A DNA stretch of 64,000 nt, taken from contig NZ_JYLN01000003.1 of assembly GCF_001439735.1 (NCBI RefSeq), positions 248,001 to 312,000 of the forward strand, written 5' to 3'. The notes beneath the pieces are model-generated. The model was given only the letters and a program-made list of their open reading frames with translations. It had not been told where the DNA came from and searched no databases. This document shows, one piece after another, positions 9,301 to 18,773 of the stretch. This DNA comes from Pseudomonas paralactis (GTDB lineage Bacteria; Pseudomonadota; Gammaproteobacteria; Pseudomonadales; Pseudomonadaceae). Position 1 is the first letter of the stretch. Each line of letters opens with the position of its first letter. Made by a program: the position numbers and the translations under genes.

Positions 9301-10683
9301 TACGGTGTAGATCAGGTCGACGTGCATCAAGTCATGGGTGTCGCGCAATCGGCACAATCGGCCCTGAGCGTCGTAATCGAGGAAGATCCGCCCTTCATTA
9401 CGATCACCCAGAAGGTGCAAGCGCATCCGCGCGCTGTTCAACGGGTCGGTTTCGAAGAGCCGATACAAGCCTTCGGTACTCTCGATAAGTACCGCCCCCT
9501 CTGCGCTGCGCCTGACGGCCAAGCCCTCGCCAGGGCTGAAAGCGCCGCCAGACAACGGGATATAGCCAATTTCCAGGCGGCGTCCTTGCTCATCGATATA
9601 GGTCAGGTTTTCATCGGCATCAATCTCTACGGCTACCTCATAGCCGACACTCCATCCCGCACCGAAAAGGCTGCCCTGGCGTGTGTCGAGGCTGCTGTAA
9701 AAACGCTGCCATACGATGTTGAGCAAGCCAGGCAGGATGAAATCCAGCTCCTCTTCCCCGCCCAGAACCTTGGCCCCCGTCGCGCTGTGCACCGGATTGG
9801 GCGAACCATTCATGGCGCTCTTGAGTGCCGAGGTGACCTTGGCGGTTCCGTAAGCGATCGCGCCACCCACCAACGCACCCCCGATCATGCACGGCAGCTT
9901 GGTCCAGAAACATTTCAGGTTACCCCGCAACGCCATCACCACGGCAATCGCCAACCCCACCCCCGGCGTTTTCCCGCTACGAATCTCCTGCACCACAATG
10001 GTCTCGCCACCAATGCGCACATCCGGCGAAATCAGGCCCTCGGCCGTCCCAATTTTCGCATCGCAGGTACTGCGATCCCCGCTGCGCGCCGCAGGCTGCC
10101 CGTTGATGAACACCGAACTGGAACCCTCGGCAATAAATTGCAGGGGCATGGGCGGGTGCTTGTTGCACGCCACGGTGTCCAGGGGGCAAGGCTCGGTGCC
10201 AGGGGCGGGCGAGGCGACGGTCGGGCGCCACATCTGTGAGAAAAACTCCCCCGCCATATCCAGGAAGCTGGGTGCCGGCGGCTCGCTGGGTGCGACCGGT
10301 ACAGCGGTCATCTTGCCGGCTGCGCGGGCGGCCTTTTTGCCATTGATGAACACGTTGTGCGAACCGCTGGTGATGAAGGCATCGATCACCGGCGGGAACA
10401 CCCAGTTGGCGGCGGACTCGCACCAACTGGATATCTTCAAGTCAGCCCCCGTGAGGCCAGCGGTAATGCCCACGACCGCGCCCACCACCAACACCAACGC
10501 GACGCCGCCAGTGGCAATGGTTGCACCGGTCGCGATGAAAACCGCCCCGGCAACGGCCAGGCAACCCACGGTAGTGAGCGCCGCATAGGCGGCCACTTCC
10601 AGCACGCCGCCGAGAATATCGGCCATCACCGAGGTGTGCAGCAGTGCGTCGCCTTCGCGGGCCGCCCAAAGATCCTCACTCAT
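6358..10683 (-). CDS. rhs: prePAAR/PAAR-Rhs T6SS effector with AHH nuclease tip
   Basis: A 1441-residue polymorphic toxin. Residues 7-16 match the prePAAR motif AARxxDxxxH. Hydrophobic segments follow at about 26-78 and 242-288, so it belongs to the Rhs class with two membrane regions. PAAR-like segments (VFINGKKAAR near 111, VFINGQPAARSGDRSTCDAK near 191) would cap the VgrG spike. YD repeats fill roughly 400-1290. The core ends with DPIG-18 residues-DPWG (1306-1331), the self-cleavage site of Rhs shells. The 109-residue tip has HH at 1339-1340 and further His at 1387, 1391 and 1396 (PGHKGPHPDGMHAEIY), typical of AHH nucleases of the HNH/Endo VII group. Eag and VgrG genes lie upstream and an immunity gene downstream. 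DNA as the target is inference. Confidence 0.93.
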   Translation of the reverse strand: MSEDLWAAREGDALLHTSVMADILGGVLEVAAYAALTTVGCLAVAGAVFIATGATIATGGVALVLVVGAVVGITAGLTGADLKISSWCESAANWVFPPVIDAFITSGSHNVFINGKKAARAAGKMTAVPVAPSEPPAPSFLDMAGEFFSQMWRPTVASPAPGTEPCPLDTVACNKHPPMPLQFIAEGSSSVFINGQPAARSGDRSTCDAKIGTAEGLISPDVRIGGETIVVQEIRSGKTPGVGLAIAVVMALRGNLKCFWTKLPCMIGGALVGGAIAYGTAKVTSALKSAMNGSPNPVHSATGAKVLGGEEELDFILPGLLNIVWQRFYSSLDTRQGSLFGAGWSVGYEVAVEIDADENLTYIDEQGRRLEIGYIPLSGGAFSPGEGLAVRRSAEGAVLIESTEGLYRLFETDPLNSARMRLHLLGDRNEGRIFLDYDAQGRLCRLRDTHDLMHVDLIYTVEHPGRVSHIERRYLRQDHFNARSDVLVSYRYDSNGDLAEVLDAQSTTQRRFAYDARRRLVEHQLPSGLRCFYQWAEVEGPGGPEWRVSRHWTDAGDEYTFEYDLDAGITRVTDGLMRVSTRHWNPQFQITRYVNNLGYIWQFEWSDDRQLLAAIDPQGGQWSFNYDESGNLSAVIDPLGRTSGTRWLAHWALPEVETDTAGHSWHYRYDQRGNCIEEVDPLGNRTRYVYDGFGQPVRIFDATEKARTLHWNEWSQLVEEVDCSGYPTRYQYDAFGNLVVQTNAEGESVRYRYSPQGLLLECQLPDGRVEQLQRSTSGYLTAYIDPAGSTTRYAYDVRGLVKQRWDAHNRTIMFDHDAYGRLCRLTNENGESYRFEWDAADRLVQQQDLDQSRRCYTYDQLDDVIAVDYLPGIEGEPVAPLSHQFQRDPLGRLISKVTSDGTTVYEHDLNDQLVGVSFTALDGRQQALGFSYDALGQLLEEQSAAGSVRHRYDELGNLIQTGLPDGRWLNRLYYGSGHLHQLNIDGKVISDFERDRVHREVQRTQGQFKTSTAYDRSGRVRSRQRRSIDQPWQLPPVVETDYTYDPSDNLIGRRRISRQYDRQELMGYDSTGRVLVSHSMGRSETYAYDAAANLLDAPQQSGLVRYNRLLTHQDKRYKYDTLGRMVEKRSAARGLQRFAYDAESRLVEVRNENGSIVRMTYDPLGRRIEKSEHGANDYPLGRSSFTWDGLQLLQEQRNNQSSVYVYEEGDYAPLARIDGFGVLQSIRYYHNDIIGLPEQLTETDGHIVWQAKYRVWGNTVEEISEPYFLEQQNLRFQGQYLDREIGLHYNIFRFYDPDVGRFTTTDPIGLAGGFNLYQYAANPIGWLDPWGLSACAPTHHIATNKHAKWTPKYRVLFEKNGLGKFKNGKSRRDVLNDPLNKVDVPGHKGPHPDGMHAEIYKRLQNASRKGPDQFKAELAELRKEALDPTSTLNKILRKVDL

Positions 10684-10697
10684 TGCTCAGACTCGAC

Positions 10698-11132
10698 TCA
10701 GGGCGTGGCGAGGAAGTTGAGTGTGTTTTTCAGCGTTGCCCAGTGTGCCGCCTCGGCAGGGCCCAGGGGCTGGGTCTTGACGTAGCTCAGGGCAATCAGG
10801 TTGCGGGTGCCAGGTATCTGCATCGCCAGCTGATACTGGTAAATGTTGTCGCTGCCTTTGTTGAAGTGGTTCTGCACTTCAAACGCATCGATGTCCTGCG
10901 CTGGGCCGACCTTGACCGCTTGTGCAGGGGAGTAGCGCAGATCCTTGACCTGCTGCTCGAGTTTTTTCAGCTGGCCTTCAAAATTGCTTTGCAGGCTTTC
11001 GCCGTCCGCCAACGGGCTGCGGCTCACCACCAGGGTGGTGCCCAGCTTGGCGAACTTGAGGATATTGATCGAAGTGTCCTGTACCTCGGCATCAGGCAGG
11101 GTGAACTGGGCTTCGTTGATCAGATAGTTCAT
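10698..11132 (-). CDS. eagR: Eag chaperone (DcrB/DUF1795 fold) for the Rhs effector
   Basis: A 144-residue protein of the DUF1795 family: NYLINEAQFTLPD at the start, INILKF, TTLVVSRSPLADGESL near residue 35 and a LIALSYVKTQPLG segment near 115. Eag proteins hold the membrane segments of prePAAR effectors before loading onto VgrG. Its place between vgrG and the rhs gene, which encodes a prePAAR motif and hydrophobic segments, fits exactly. The gaps on either side are 14 and 15 bases, so it is co-transcribed with both. Confidence 0.9.
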   Translation of the reverse strand: MNYLINEAQFTLPDAEVQDTSINILKFAKLGTTLVVSRSPLADGESLQSNFEGQLKKLEQQVKDLRYSPAQAVKVGPAQDIDAFEVQNHFNKGSDNIYQYQLAMQIPGTRNLIALSYVKTQPLGPAEAAHWATLKNTLNFLATP

Positions 11133-11147
11133 GGTGAAGAAATCTCG

Positions 11148-13094
11148 TTATTGACCAGCGCCGGGCTTACCGGGGAATTTTGATTCGACGGCGGACTTAA
11201 TCGTGCTCTGCACGCCCTGGGCGCCGGGCGAGGTGCCCTTGTCGCTGCCCAGGTTAATGTCCAGTTTGCCCTTCGTCTGGATCTTGCTGCTGCCGGTGGA
11301 AAACAGGTTGAACGAGCCACAGGTCAGGTTGATGTCGCCGCCAGCCTTGAGCTCGATCACGCTGGCTCCGCACACCAGGCGAATACTCTCTCCGGCCTCG
11401 ATGGTGTAACTCGTGGCGGCGCTGTCGGACTTGGCCGCGCCCACGATCACCGTGTCGTTATTGCGCACAACCCGCAGACGGTTGCTGCCGATGGTCACCG
11501 TCTCGTTATGGCCAATGCTCTTGTTGCGGTCATGCCCCACCGAGTGGCTTTCATCCACCTCCACCACGATGTCCTGATTGCGCTCGGCATGGATATACAG
11601 CTGCTCCAGGCCCTTTTTGTCCTCCATACGGATTTCATTGAAGTTGGCCGGCGTGCCGCCTTTGCTGGAGCGGCTTTTCATCCCGCTCTGGGTGGCGTTT
11701 TCCGGCAAGTCGTAGGGCACGGTCTGCTCAGCGTTGTACACCCGTCCGGTGATGATCGGCCGGTCGGGGTCGCCTTCAAGAAAGCTGACGATCACCTCCT
11801 GGCCGATCCGTGGAATCTGCATCGAGCCCCAGTTCTTGCCGGCCCAGGATTGCGACACACGAATCCAGCACGAGCTGTTCTCGTTGGATTGATCGTGGCG
11901 ATCCCAGTAGAAATGCACCTTCACGCGCCCGTACTGGTCGGTCCAGATTTCCTCGCCTTTGGGGCCCACCACCAGTGCGGTCTGCGGGCCTTTGACGATA
12001 GGGCGATGGGTGTTGGCCAGTGGGCGAAAACTTTGCTGGGCGTCGATGCAGGTCAGGCTGCTTTCAAACTGCGCCGAGCCTGAACCGCCACCGCTTTCCA
12101 GGCTTTCTTGCACGATGTAGTAACGGCAACCGACGATCAGGTATTCGCGGTTCTGGTCCTGGCGACTGAAACCGGTGAGGCTGAACAGGTAGCCCGACCC
12201 CAGGCCCCGCGCATTGCCGGCGAACTCGATCTGCTCGTGCAGGGTTTGCAGGGCTTCGATGCGGGTGCGTGCGTAGTGTTCGCCGTCGGCGCTTTGCACG
12301 TAGGTGCCGGGGTAGTCGTACAGCGGGTAGTCGCCGCCGGTGTGCGGGCGCGGCATGGCCGAGCGCACGTCGATGCTCGCGCTGGGACGCTGGAAGTCGT
12401 AGTCGTTGAGCTCAAGCGAACCCGGCTGCACCTCCTGCGCCAGGTGCCAGTTGTGCATATGATCGCGTTCGCGCTGTTGCTCGTCCTTGGGGTAGTAAGG
12501 GATCGACGCGTAGCCGGGCACGCTGGTGTGGGCGCCATAAGCGTCGGCCAGCACCAGCACGTGGCGGTCCTGTTCATGGCGAAAGAAATAATAGATGCCT
12601 TCCTGTTCCATCAGCCGGCTGACGAAATCGAAGCTGGTTTCGCGGTACTGCACGCAGTATTCCCACTCGCGATACGGCCGGCTCAGGGCATCTTCGAAGT
12701 CAGAAAAACCCAGGTCACGGAACACCTGCTTGATGATCTGCGGAATGCTCAGGTTCTGGAAAATCCGGCAATCGGAGGTGCGGCTGAGCAGCCACAGCCA
12801 GGGGCGCAGAGTGACCTGGTAACTGGCGAACTGGCCTTTGTCGATGTTCTGGCTGCACCGCGCAACGATCCCGTGGAAATGCCGCTCGCCGCCGTCCGCC
12901 AGTTGCAGGCCGACGCTCATCGGTTTACCCAGCAACTGGTTAAGGTCGATGTTGGCGTCCAGGGACGTCAGTTGCAGCTCATAGTTGAACAGCCGACCCA
13001 GCTCTTCACCGCCGCCCATTTCATTGAGCAACAGCACATCCGGCCCGAGGGGGCTGGTGATTTTGGCCAGGCGTGAGGCTTGGTTGAATAGCAT
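11148..13094 (-). CDS. vgrG: VgrG / TssI spike protein
   Basis: VgrG forms the trimeric spike at the tip of the Hcp tube and carries PAAR effectors. The 648-residue product has the gp27-like N-terminus (LLNEMGGGEELGRLFNYELQL), the central YREWEYCVQYRETSFDFVSRLMEQEGIYYFF segment, the gp5-like ARVYNAEQ/IGQEVIVSFLEGDPDRPIITGRVYN region near residue 450 and a beta-helical C-terminus ending KFPGKPGAGQ, without an added enzymatic domain. Start chosen at the ATG at 13094, eleven bases after AGGA; an earlier frame start at 13139 falls in the REPIN. It is last of the structural genes and directly precedes eagR and rhs. Confidence 0.95.
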   Translation of the reverse strand: MLFNQASRLAKITSPLGPDVLLLNEMGGGEELGRLFNYELQLTSLDANIDLNQLLGKPMSVGLQLADGGERHFHGIVARCSQNIDKGQFASYQVTLRPWLWLLSRTSDCRIFQNLSIPQIIKQVFRDLGFSDFEDALSRPYREWEYCVQYRETSFDFVSRLMEQEGIYYFFRHEQDRHVLVLADAYGAHTSVPGYASIPYYPKDEQQRERDHMHNWHLAQEVQPGSLELNDYDFQRPSASIDVRSAMPRPHTGGDYPLYDYPGTYVQSADGEHYARTRIEALQTLHEQIEFAGNARGLGSGYLFSLTGFSRQDQNREYLIVGCRYYIVQESLESGGGSGSAQFESSLTCIDAQQSFRPLANTHRPIVKGPQTALVVGPKGEEIWTDQYGRVKVHFYWDRHDQSNENSSCWIRVSQSWAGKNWGSMQIPRIGQEVIVSFLEGDPDRPIITGRVYNAEQTVPYDLPENATQSGMKSRSSKGGTPANFNEIRMEDKKGLEQLYIHAERNQDIVVEVDESHSVGHDRNKSIGHNETVTIGSNRLRVVRNNDTVIVGAAKSDSAATSYTIEAGESIRLVCGASVIELKAGGDINLTCGSFNLFSTGSSKIQTKGKLDINLGSDKGTSPGAQGVQSTIKSAVESKFPGKPGAGQ

Positions 13095-13138
13095 TGGGCG
13101 TCCTGTAAAGGTCTTGATTACTGAAGGAACCGAATCCA

Positions 13139-13231
13139 ATGTGGGAGCTGGCTTGCCTGCGATAGCAATTGAACATTCAACATTGATGTTGACTGATACA
13201 CCGCTATCGCAGGCAAGCCAGCTCCCACATT
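13139..13231. repeat. REPIN (GTGGGAGCTGGCTTGCC type) between clpV and vgrG
   Basis: Inverted REPs TGTGGGAGCTGGCTTGCC and GGCAAGCCAGCTCCCACA with TGCGATAGC extensions surround a 30-base loop. It separates the clpV end from vgrG within the operon and could lower or stabilise transcript levels of the vgrG-eagR-rhs part. Confidence 0.95.
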
Positions 13232-13250
13232 TTGACCGTGTCCCGTCAGG

Positions 13251-15914
13251 TCAATCTGCGTCGCTGAAGTCGTAGTGCAATTCATTATCCCGGCTGCTGA
13301 TCCGCACTCCCGCCAAGGCCTTGCCTTCCAACATGCGCGTCAGAAATTCCCGGCTCATGTCCGGTAGCAGGCTGTTGGTGAGGATGGTGTCGATCATGCG
13401 CCCGCCGCTTTCGGTCTCGGTGCAGCGCGAGACAATCAGGTCGACCACTGCATCGTCGTAGTCAAAGGCGACTTTATGGGTGTTCTCCACGCGTTTCTTG
13501 ATGCGGTTCAGTTGCAGGCGTGTGATCGCCTTGAGCATCTCGTCGCTCAGCGGGTAGTAGGGGATGGTCACCAGACGCCCCAGCAGCGCTGGCGGGAAGA
13601 TTTCCAGCAGCGGCTGGCGCAGGGCCTTGGCGATTTCCTCGGGCTCGGGAATGTTCGCCGGGTCTTTGCACACCTGAGAGATCAGTTCGGTACCGGCGTT
13701 GGTGGTCAGCAGGATCAGGGTGTTCTTGAAGTCGATCACCCGGCCTTCGCCGTCTTCCATCACGCCCTTGTCGAACACCTGGAAGAAAATCTCATGCACG
13801 TCCGGGTGAGCTTTTTCCACCTCATCGAGCAGCACCACGCTGTAGGGTTTGCGCCGCACCGCTTCGGTCAGCACACCGCCTTCGCCGTAGCCGATGTAGC
13901 CCGGTGGTGCGCCCTTGAGGGTGGACACCGTGTGGGCTTCCTGGAACTCGCTCATGTTGATGGTGATGACGTTCTGCTCGCCGCCATACATGGCTTCGGC
14001 CAGGGCCAGGGCGGTTTCGGTCTTGCCCACACCCGAGGTGCCGGCCAGCATGAACACGCCAATCGGCTTGCTCGGGTTGTCGAGACCGGCGCGGGAAGTC
14101 TGGATGCGCTTGGCGATCATCTGCAAGGCATGGTCCTGGCCAATGATGCGTTTCTTCAAGTGTTGGTCGAGGTTGAGCACCGTCTCCAGTTCATTGCGCG
14201 CCATGCGGCCCACCGGGATACCGGTCCAGTCGGCGACCACCGAGGCCACGGCCTGGTAATCCACGGTTGGCAGGATCAACGGGGTTTCGCCTTGCAGGGT
14301 GGTAAGGCGTTGTTGCAGGTCGACCAGTTGTGCACGCAACTCATCGTTGCCGCTGTCCACCACACCGGCTTTTTCGCGCAAGGTGGCACGGGTAGCCAGC
14401 AACTCATCTACCAAGGCTTTTTCTTCAGCCCAACGGCTTTCCAGCGTGGCCAGACGCTCACGCTCGGCGGTCAGCAGCGCTTCGCTATTGGTTTGACGCG
14501 CACCAATGGCAATGCCGATCGCATGCTCACGGGCGATGATTTGCAGCTCGGTTTCCAGGGCCTCGATACGGCGACGGCTGTCGTCCACTTCCGCCGGCAC
14601 AGCGTGCAGGCTGATAGCGACGCGGGCGCAGGCGGTGTCCAGCAGGCTCACGGATTTGTCCGGCAACTGGCGCGCCGGAATATAGCGGTGGGAGAGCTTC
14701 ACCGAGGCTTCCAGAGCTTCGTCGAGGATCTGCACCTGGTGGTGTTTTTCCATGGTGGACGCCACGCCGCGCATCATCAGCAGGGCCTTGTCTTCCGACG
14801 GTTCGGCAACCTGCACCACCTGGAAGCGGCGGGTCAGGGCCGGGTCTTTCTCGATGTGTTTTTTGTACTCGGCCCAAGTGGTGGCAGCCACGGTACGCAA
14901 GGTGCCACGGGCCAGGGCAGGCTTGAGCAGGTTGGCCGCGTCACCGGTGCCGGCAGCGCCACCGGCACCCACCAGGGTATGGGCTTCGTCGATAAACAGG
15001 ATGATCGGCTTGGGCGAGGCCTGCACGTCTTCGATGACCTGGCGCAGGCGCTGTTCGAACTCGCCTTTCATGCTGGCGCCGGCTTGCAGCAAGCCCACGT
15101 CGAGGCTGCGCAGCTCCACGTCTTTCAAGGCGGGCGGCACGTCACCGGCGACGATGCGCAGGGCGAAACCTTCGACCACGGCGGTCTTGCCCACCCCGGC
15201 CTCACCGGTGAGGATCGGGTTGTTCTGACGCCTGCGCATGAGGATGTCCACCAGTTGGCGGATCTCTTCGTCACGGCCGACGATAGGGTCGAGCTTGCCG
15301 CTGCGTGCCTGTTCAGTCAGGTCGACGGTGAAGCGCTTGAGCGCTTCCTGCTTGCCCATCGCGCTCGGCGCCATCGCACCGCTGGCCTCACCCGGCACTG
15401 CACCGGCATTGAAGCCATCGCTGGCGCTCAAGGCATTTTCCGGCGAGTCACCGACATACTCGTCAAAGCGCTCGCTCAAGGCTTCGGCCTTGATCTTGTC
15501 GAACTCGGCGGACAAGCCCAGCAGCGCATGGCGAAGGCTTGGCGTTTTCAGAATGCCCAGCACCAGATAACCGGTGCGCACCTGGCTTTCGCCAAACATC
15601 AAGCTGCCGTACACCCAGCCACGTTCCACCGCTTCTTCCACATGGGAGGACAGGTCGGTGATCGAAGTCGAGCCGCGTGGCAGGCGGTCCAGGGCCTCGG
15701 TAAGATCACGAGCCAGGCGCGCCGGTTCTACGTTGAACTGGCGGATGATGCGGTGCAGGTCGGAGTCCTGCAGTTGCAGCAACTGGTGAAACCAGTGGGC
15801 CAGTTCCACATACGGATTGCCCCGCAACTTGCAGAACACGGTGGCGGCTTCGATGGCCTTGTAGGCCACGCTGTTGAGTTTGCCGAACAGTGCGGCGCGA
15901 CTGATTTCACCCAT
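13251..15914 (-). CDS. clpV: ClpV / TssH sheath-recycling ATPase
   Basis: An 887-residue AAA+ unfoldase of the ClpB family that dismantles contracted TssBC sheaths. N-terminal ClpN repeats cover about 1-150. Walker A of the first ATPase domain is GEAGVGKT (237-244), with Walker B ILFIDEAHTLVGAGG; the second domain has AGTSGVGKTE near residue 625 and VVLLDEVEKAHPD. A coiled middle domain lies between. The start overlaps the tssG end by eight bases. Its place after tssG identifies it as the T6SS member rather than ClpB. Confidence 0.97.
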   Translation of the reverse strand: MGEISRAALFGKLNSVAYKAIEAATVFCKLRGNPYVELAHWFHQLLQLQDSDLHRIIRQFNVEPARLARDLTEALDRLPRGSTSITDLSSHVEEAVERGWVYGSLMFGESQVRTGYLVLGILKTPSLRHALLGLSAEFDKIKAEALSERFDEYVGDSPENALSASDGFNAGAVPGEASGAMAPSAMGKQEALKRFTVDLTEQARSGKLDPIVGRDEEIRQLVDILMRRRQNNPILTGEAGVGKTAVVEGFALRIVAGDVPPALKDVELRSLDVGLLQAGASMKGEFEQRLRQVIEDVQASPKPIILFIDEAHTLVGAGGAAGTGDAANLLKPALARGTLRTVAATTWAEYKKHIEKDPALTRRFQVVQVAEPSEDKALLMMRGVASTMEKHHQVQILDEALEASVKLSHRYIPARQLPDKSVSLLDTACARVAISLHAVPAEVDDSRRRIEALETELQIIAREHAIGIAIGARQTNSEALLTAERERLATLESRWAEEKALVDELLATRATLREKAGVVDSGNDELRAQLVDLQQRLTTLQGETPLILPTVDYQAVASVVADWTGIPVGRMARNELETVLNLDQHLKKRIIGQDHALQMIAKRIQTSRAGLDNPSKPIGVFMLAGTSGVGKTETALALAEAMYGGEQNVITINMSEFQEAHTVSTLKGAPPGYIGYGEGGVLTEAVRRKPYSVVLLDEVEKAHPDVHEIFFQVFDKGVMEDGEGRVIDFKNTLILLTTNAGTELISQVCKDPANIPEPEEIAKALRQPLLEIFPPALLGRLVTIPYYPLSDEMLKAITRLQLNRIKKRVENTHKVAFDYDDAVVDLIVSRCTETESGGRMIDTILTNSLLPDMSREFLTRMLEGKALAGVRISSRDNELHYDFSDAD

Positions 15915-16950
15915 GCTCTGGATTCCTTGAGGTGGTGGCGTGGTCGGCGTAATGCCGAGCCAGGATTAGGTCGTTGGCGTCATGCGCAGGTTGGCCGAGC
16001 CAGGTGTTGAAACCCAGGCGGAACTGGCCGTTGAGTTGCAGCGCCGGAACTTCGGGTTGTTGCAAAACCAGGTTCAAATCCCAGTCCAATTCATGGCCCA
16101 GGTATTCGGCCACCCAGGCCACCAGTTCGTTGAACGGTTGATGGCCGGGCAGCATGCCCATGTAATCGTCCAGCTTGAGCGGGCCCAGGCGAATGCGGAA
16201 TTTATGCTGGCGGTCCCATACAAAACGGCCCAGACAGAAGCCCATGCCCAACTGGTTGGCGCTCACACCGACGCGGCTGCGTTCGGGCAATTCCAGCCAT
16301 TGGCCGACGTATTCTTCGATCGCCACCGGCAGGCCGAAATACTCGCCGAGGATCGCCTTCAAACCGTCCGGGTAGCGGGTTTGCGCCGACAGGTGGCCGC
16401 TGTAGTGCAGCTTGGCGGTATCGGGAATAAGCCCCTGATTGAGCAGGCTCGGCATACCCCGGCCACTCAGGGCGGCGAGGCGTGCGGACCAGTAGTCGTC
16501 GTCCGGCCGGTCGTGGCTGACCGTCGGCCGCGCCTCGGCCCAGGCGCGGTAGAACAGCGTCAGCAAGCGATGGTGGAACACATCCAGGAACTGCTTGCTG
16601 GTGCTGTCGGCGTTATTGCGCTGACGCTCGCGCACGTACTCGGTGATATGCAGCGGTAGCGGGCCGTTGGGGCCGCCCAGGCCGAAGAAGAACTGCTCAA
16701 GCCGCGCCGGTTTGCCGTCGCCGCCGGGGTCGACCGAGGCCAGTGTTGCCGGCGCGAAGGTGCAATCGGCCTGTTGTCCGAGGCGCAAGGGATCATCCGC
16801 CAGGCGCAGTGAATGGCCCAGGCGCGGCAGGTCCGGCGATTCGCACTCGATACGCCGCAGCGCCTGGAAGAAGTCATATTCCCAGGGCTCCTGATGCATC
16901 GCATCCAGGGTACTCACAGGGTCGGACGCCGTCCGGGCTTGGCTTTCCAT
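15907..16950 (-). CDS. tssG: TssG baseplate protein
   Basis: A 347-residue wedge component of the T6SS baseplate. The family start is clear: PWEYDFFQALRRIEC near residue 22, RLGHSLRLADDPLRLGQ, then EQFFFGLGGPNGPLPLHITEY near residue 85. TssG with TssF and TssE forms the wedge, like phage gp7/gp53 parts. I keep the first ATG (16950), which overlaps the tssF end by 37 bases; an internal ATG at 16899 is possible. Confidence 0.94.
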   Translation of the reverse strand: MESQARTASDPVSTLDAMHQEPWEYDFFQALRRIECESPDLPRLGHSLRLADDPLRLGQQADCTFAPATLASVDPGGDGKPARLEQFFFGLGGPNGPLPLHITEYVRERQRNNADSTSKQFLDVFHHRLLTLFYRAWAEARPTVSHDRPDDDYWSARLAALSGRGMPSLLNQGLIPDTAKLHYSGHLSAQTRYPDGLKAILGEYFGLPVAIEEYVGQWLELPERSRVGVSANQLGMGFCLGRFVWDRQHKFRIRLGPLKLDDYMGMLPGHQPFNELVAWVAEYLGHELDWDLNLVLQQPEVPALQLNGQFRLGFNTWLGQPAHDANDLILARHYADHATTSRNPEHG

Positions 16951-18773
16951 CGCATGATCTCGCCGCGTTCGGTGGTACGGATCACCGTCTCGGTAAAACT
17001 GTTGATCGACACGTAGCGTGCCAGGAAGCGCTCCAGCACCGCACCGAGCAGGAACACGCCGGTGCCGCGAAACGCGTTTTCATCGAATTGCAGGGTGATT
17101 TCCAGGCCCCGGCCAAACACGATCGGGCCGGGCATCGGCAGGCGTCGGGTCACCGCCTTGCTGCTGACTTCGCGCAAGCCTTCGATTTGCAATTGCAGAG
17201 CGGCGTCGTTGCTGTCGCCGTACAGGCGCAACAATTCACGCAAGGCGCCGGCACCCTGGCCCTGTTCGCTCAAGGACAGGTAATTGAGCGACAACTGGCT
17301 GATCAGGCGCCAGGCCTTGGCATCGTGGGCATGGCTGGCGCGTGGGCGGCTGGGGCCGGCGACGCAACGTACAGAAAGCACCGGCGCGCTGTCGGCCAGG
17401 GTGAAATCGGTCTTGCCGTTGCCCACACTCATAAACAGCGGCAGGTCGCGGTTGGTGCACAGCGCCGTGACGCCTAACTGGCGCAAGTCATGGCCATAGG
17501 GCGCCTGGCGGCTGTCCACCAGGCTGACGAAGGTTTCGCTGCCCACGTAGGTGGAGCGCGGCCCGTTACGGCGCTGATCACTGGACAGCACGCGTGGCTC
17601 GCGGCGTACCGTGTAGTAAGCCTGGTCACGGCCATAACGCGACGGGTCGCGCACCGCATAGAACGGTAAAAACGGCTGTTCCGGGCCGGTGCCGTGGCCG
17701 GTGATACCGCTCAGCGAGTGAATCTCGAAATCCATCGGCCGCGTGCGGTCGGCGATCACATGGTGTTCGTTGACCCGGTCAGACAAGTGGATGCGGTCCA
17801 CGCGTTTTGGGAACAGGTTGATCGCGGGGGTGCAGAACGGCAAAAACTGCGCTGCGCCAACGCTGCCTTCCAGGCTCGGTTCGTGACGGTCGAACAGCAC
17901 GATCAGCTCCAGCTCCTGGCCGTCGCAACGCTTGACCGCCCGGCTCAGCTCGGCGAATTCGACGAACAGGAAGCGATGGGGCAGGGCGAAGTACTCCTGC
18001 AACAACCGATAGCCCTGGAACGCCCGCGCCACCACCGGCATCGCCGCGTCGGCATCGTCAAACCCGCGGGAGCGCAACGCGTCCTGGGGCAAACGCTCAA
18101 CCCAATCGCCGCCGGGTTTGCGTGCAAACACTGCGCAGGCATTGCCCAACAGTTGTTCGTAGAGGCGAAACGGCTGCTCATCGGCACCGCTGAGGTACAG
18201 CGGCAGGTTATCCAGCTCAAGGCTGTTGAACGGTAATTCGGCGCCGGTGCGCAGCGTAAGGCGCAGACCGGCCTTGGCTTTCGGCTCACTGGCGGCCAGG
18301 CGCCCGAGCACGGCGGCGGGGTTGCCGAAGTATTCGGCGTGGCTGACTTGCAACGGCCACAGCGTCACCGGGTGTGCGGTGCGGTACTCGCAGCAGGTCT
18401 GGGTTTCGCGGCCCAGGGCGGCGCGCAAGACCGTGTCGCGGGGCAGGGGGAAACCGCTGGCCAGGGAGCCTTCATCCGGATCGGTCTGCAATTGCACCAC
18501 GGTCATCGACGGGGTGGGCGCCAGGTAGTGCGGGTAGGCGATTTCCAGCAGGTTGTGGGTGAAGGTCGGGTACTCGGCGTCGAGTTTCAGCTGCACGCGA
18601 GCCGTGAGGTAGGCAAAGCCTTCGAGCAAGCGCTCAACATAGGGGTCGGCGCAGTCCATACCGGACAGGGTCAGCCGACTGGCGATCTTCGGGTATTCCT
18701 TGGCGAACTCGGCGGCGCTTTCGCGCACGTGGTGCAGTTCCTGGTTGTACAGCTCCAGCAGGCGCGGGTTCAT
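16914..18773 (-). CDS. tssF: TssF baseplate protein
   Basis: A 619-residue baseplate component. The start [31 protein letters not shown] is the TssF signature, followed by [29 protein letters not shown] near residue 45. Length agrees with the family. The ATG overlaps the tssE stop (ATGA). TssF and TssG make the wedge that docks on the TssK-membrane complex. Confidence 0.96.
   Translation of the reverse strand: MNPRLLELYNQELHHVRESAAEFAKEYPKIASRLTLSGMDCADPYVERLLEGFAYLTARVQLKLDAEYPTFTHNLLEIAYPHYLAPTPSMTVVQLQTDPDEGSLASGFPLPRDTVLRAALGRETQTCCEYRTAHPVTLWPLQVSHAEYFGNPAAVLGRLAASEPKAKAGLRLTLRTGAELPFNSLELDNLPLYLSGADEQPFRLYEQLLGNACAVFARKPGGDWVERLPQDALRSRGFDDADAAMPVVARAFQGYRLLQEYFALPHRFLFVEFAELSRAVKRCDGQELELIVLFDRHEPSLEGSVGAAQFLPFCTPAINLFPKRVDRIHLSDRVNEHHVIADRTRPMDFEIHSLSGITGHGTGPEQPFLPFYAVRDPSRYGRDQAYYTVRREPRVLSSDQRRNGPRSTYVGSETFVSLVDSRQAPYGHDLRQLGVTALCTNRDLPLFMSVGNGKTDFTLADSAPVLSVRCVAGPSRPRASHAHDAKAWRLISQLSLNYLSLSEQGQGAGALRELLRLYGDSNDAALQLQIEGLREVSSKAVTRRLPMPGPIVFGRGLEITLQFDENAFRGTGVFLLGAVLERFLARYVSINSFTETVIRTTERGEIMRWKAKPGRRPTL

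Noticed and set aside
8935..10239. A 434-codon open frame antisense to rhs
   Set aside because: Lies wholly inside the Rhs gene with no family resemblance.
13476..16010. An 844-codon open frame antisense to clpV
   Set aside because: It mirrors the high-GC clpV coding frame; the translation is Gln/His/Gly-rich with no recognisable domain and no ribosome site.
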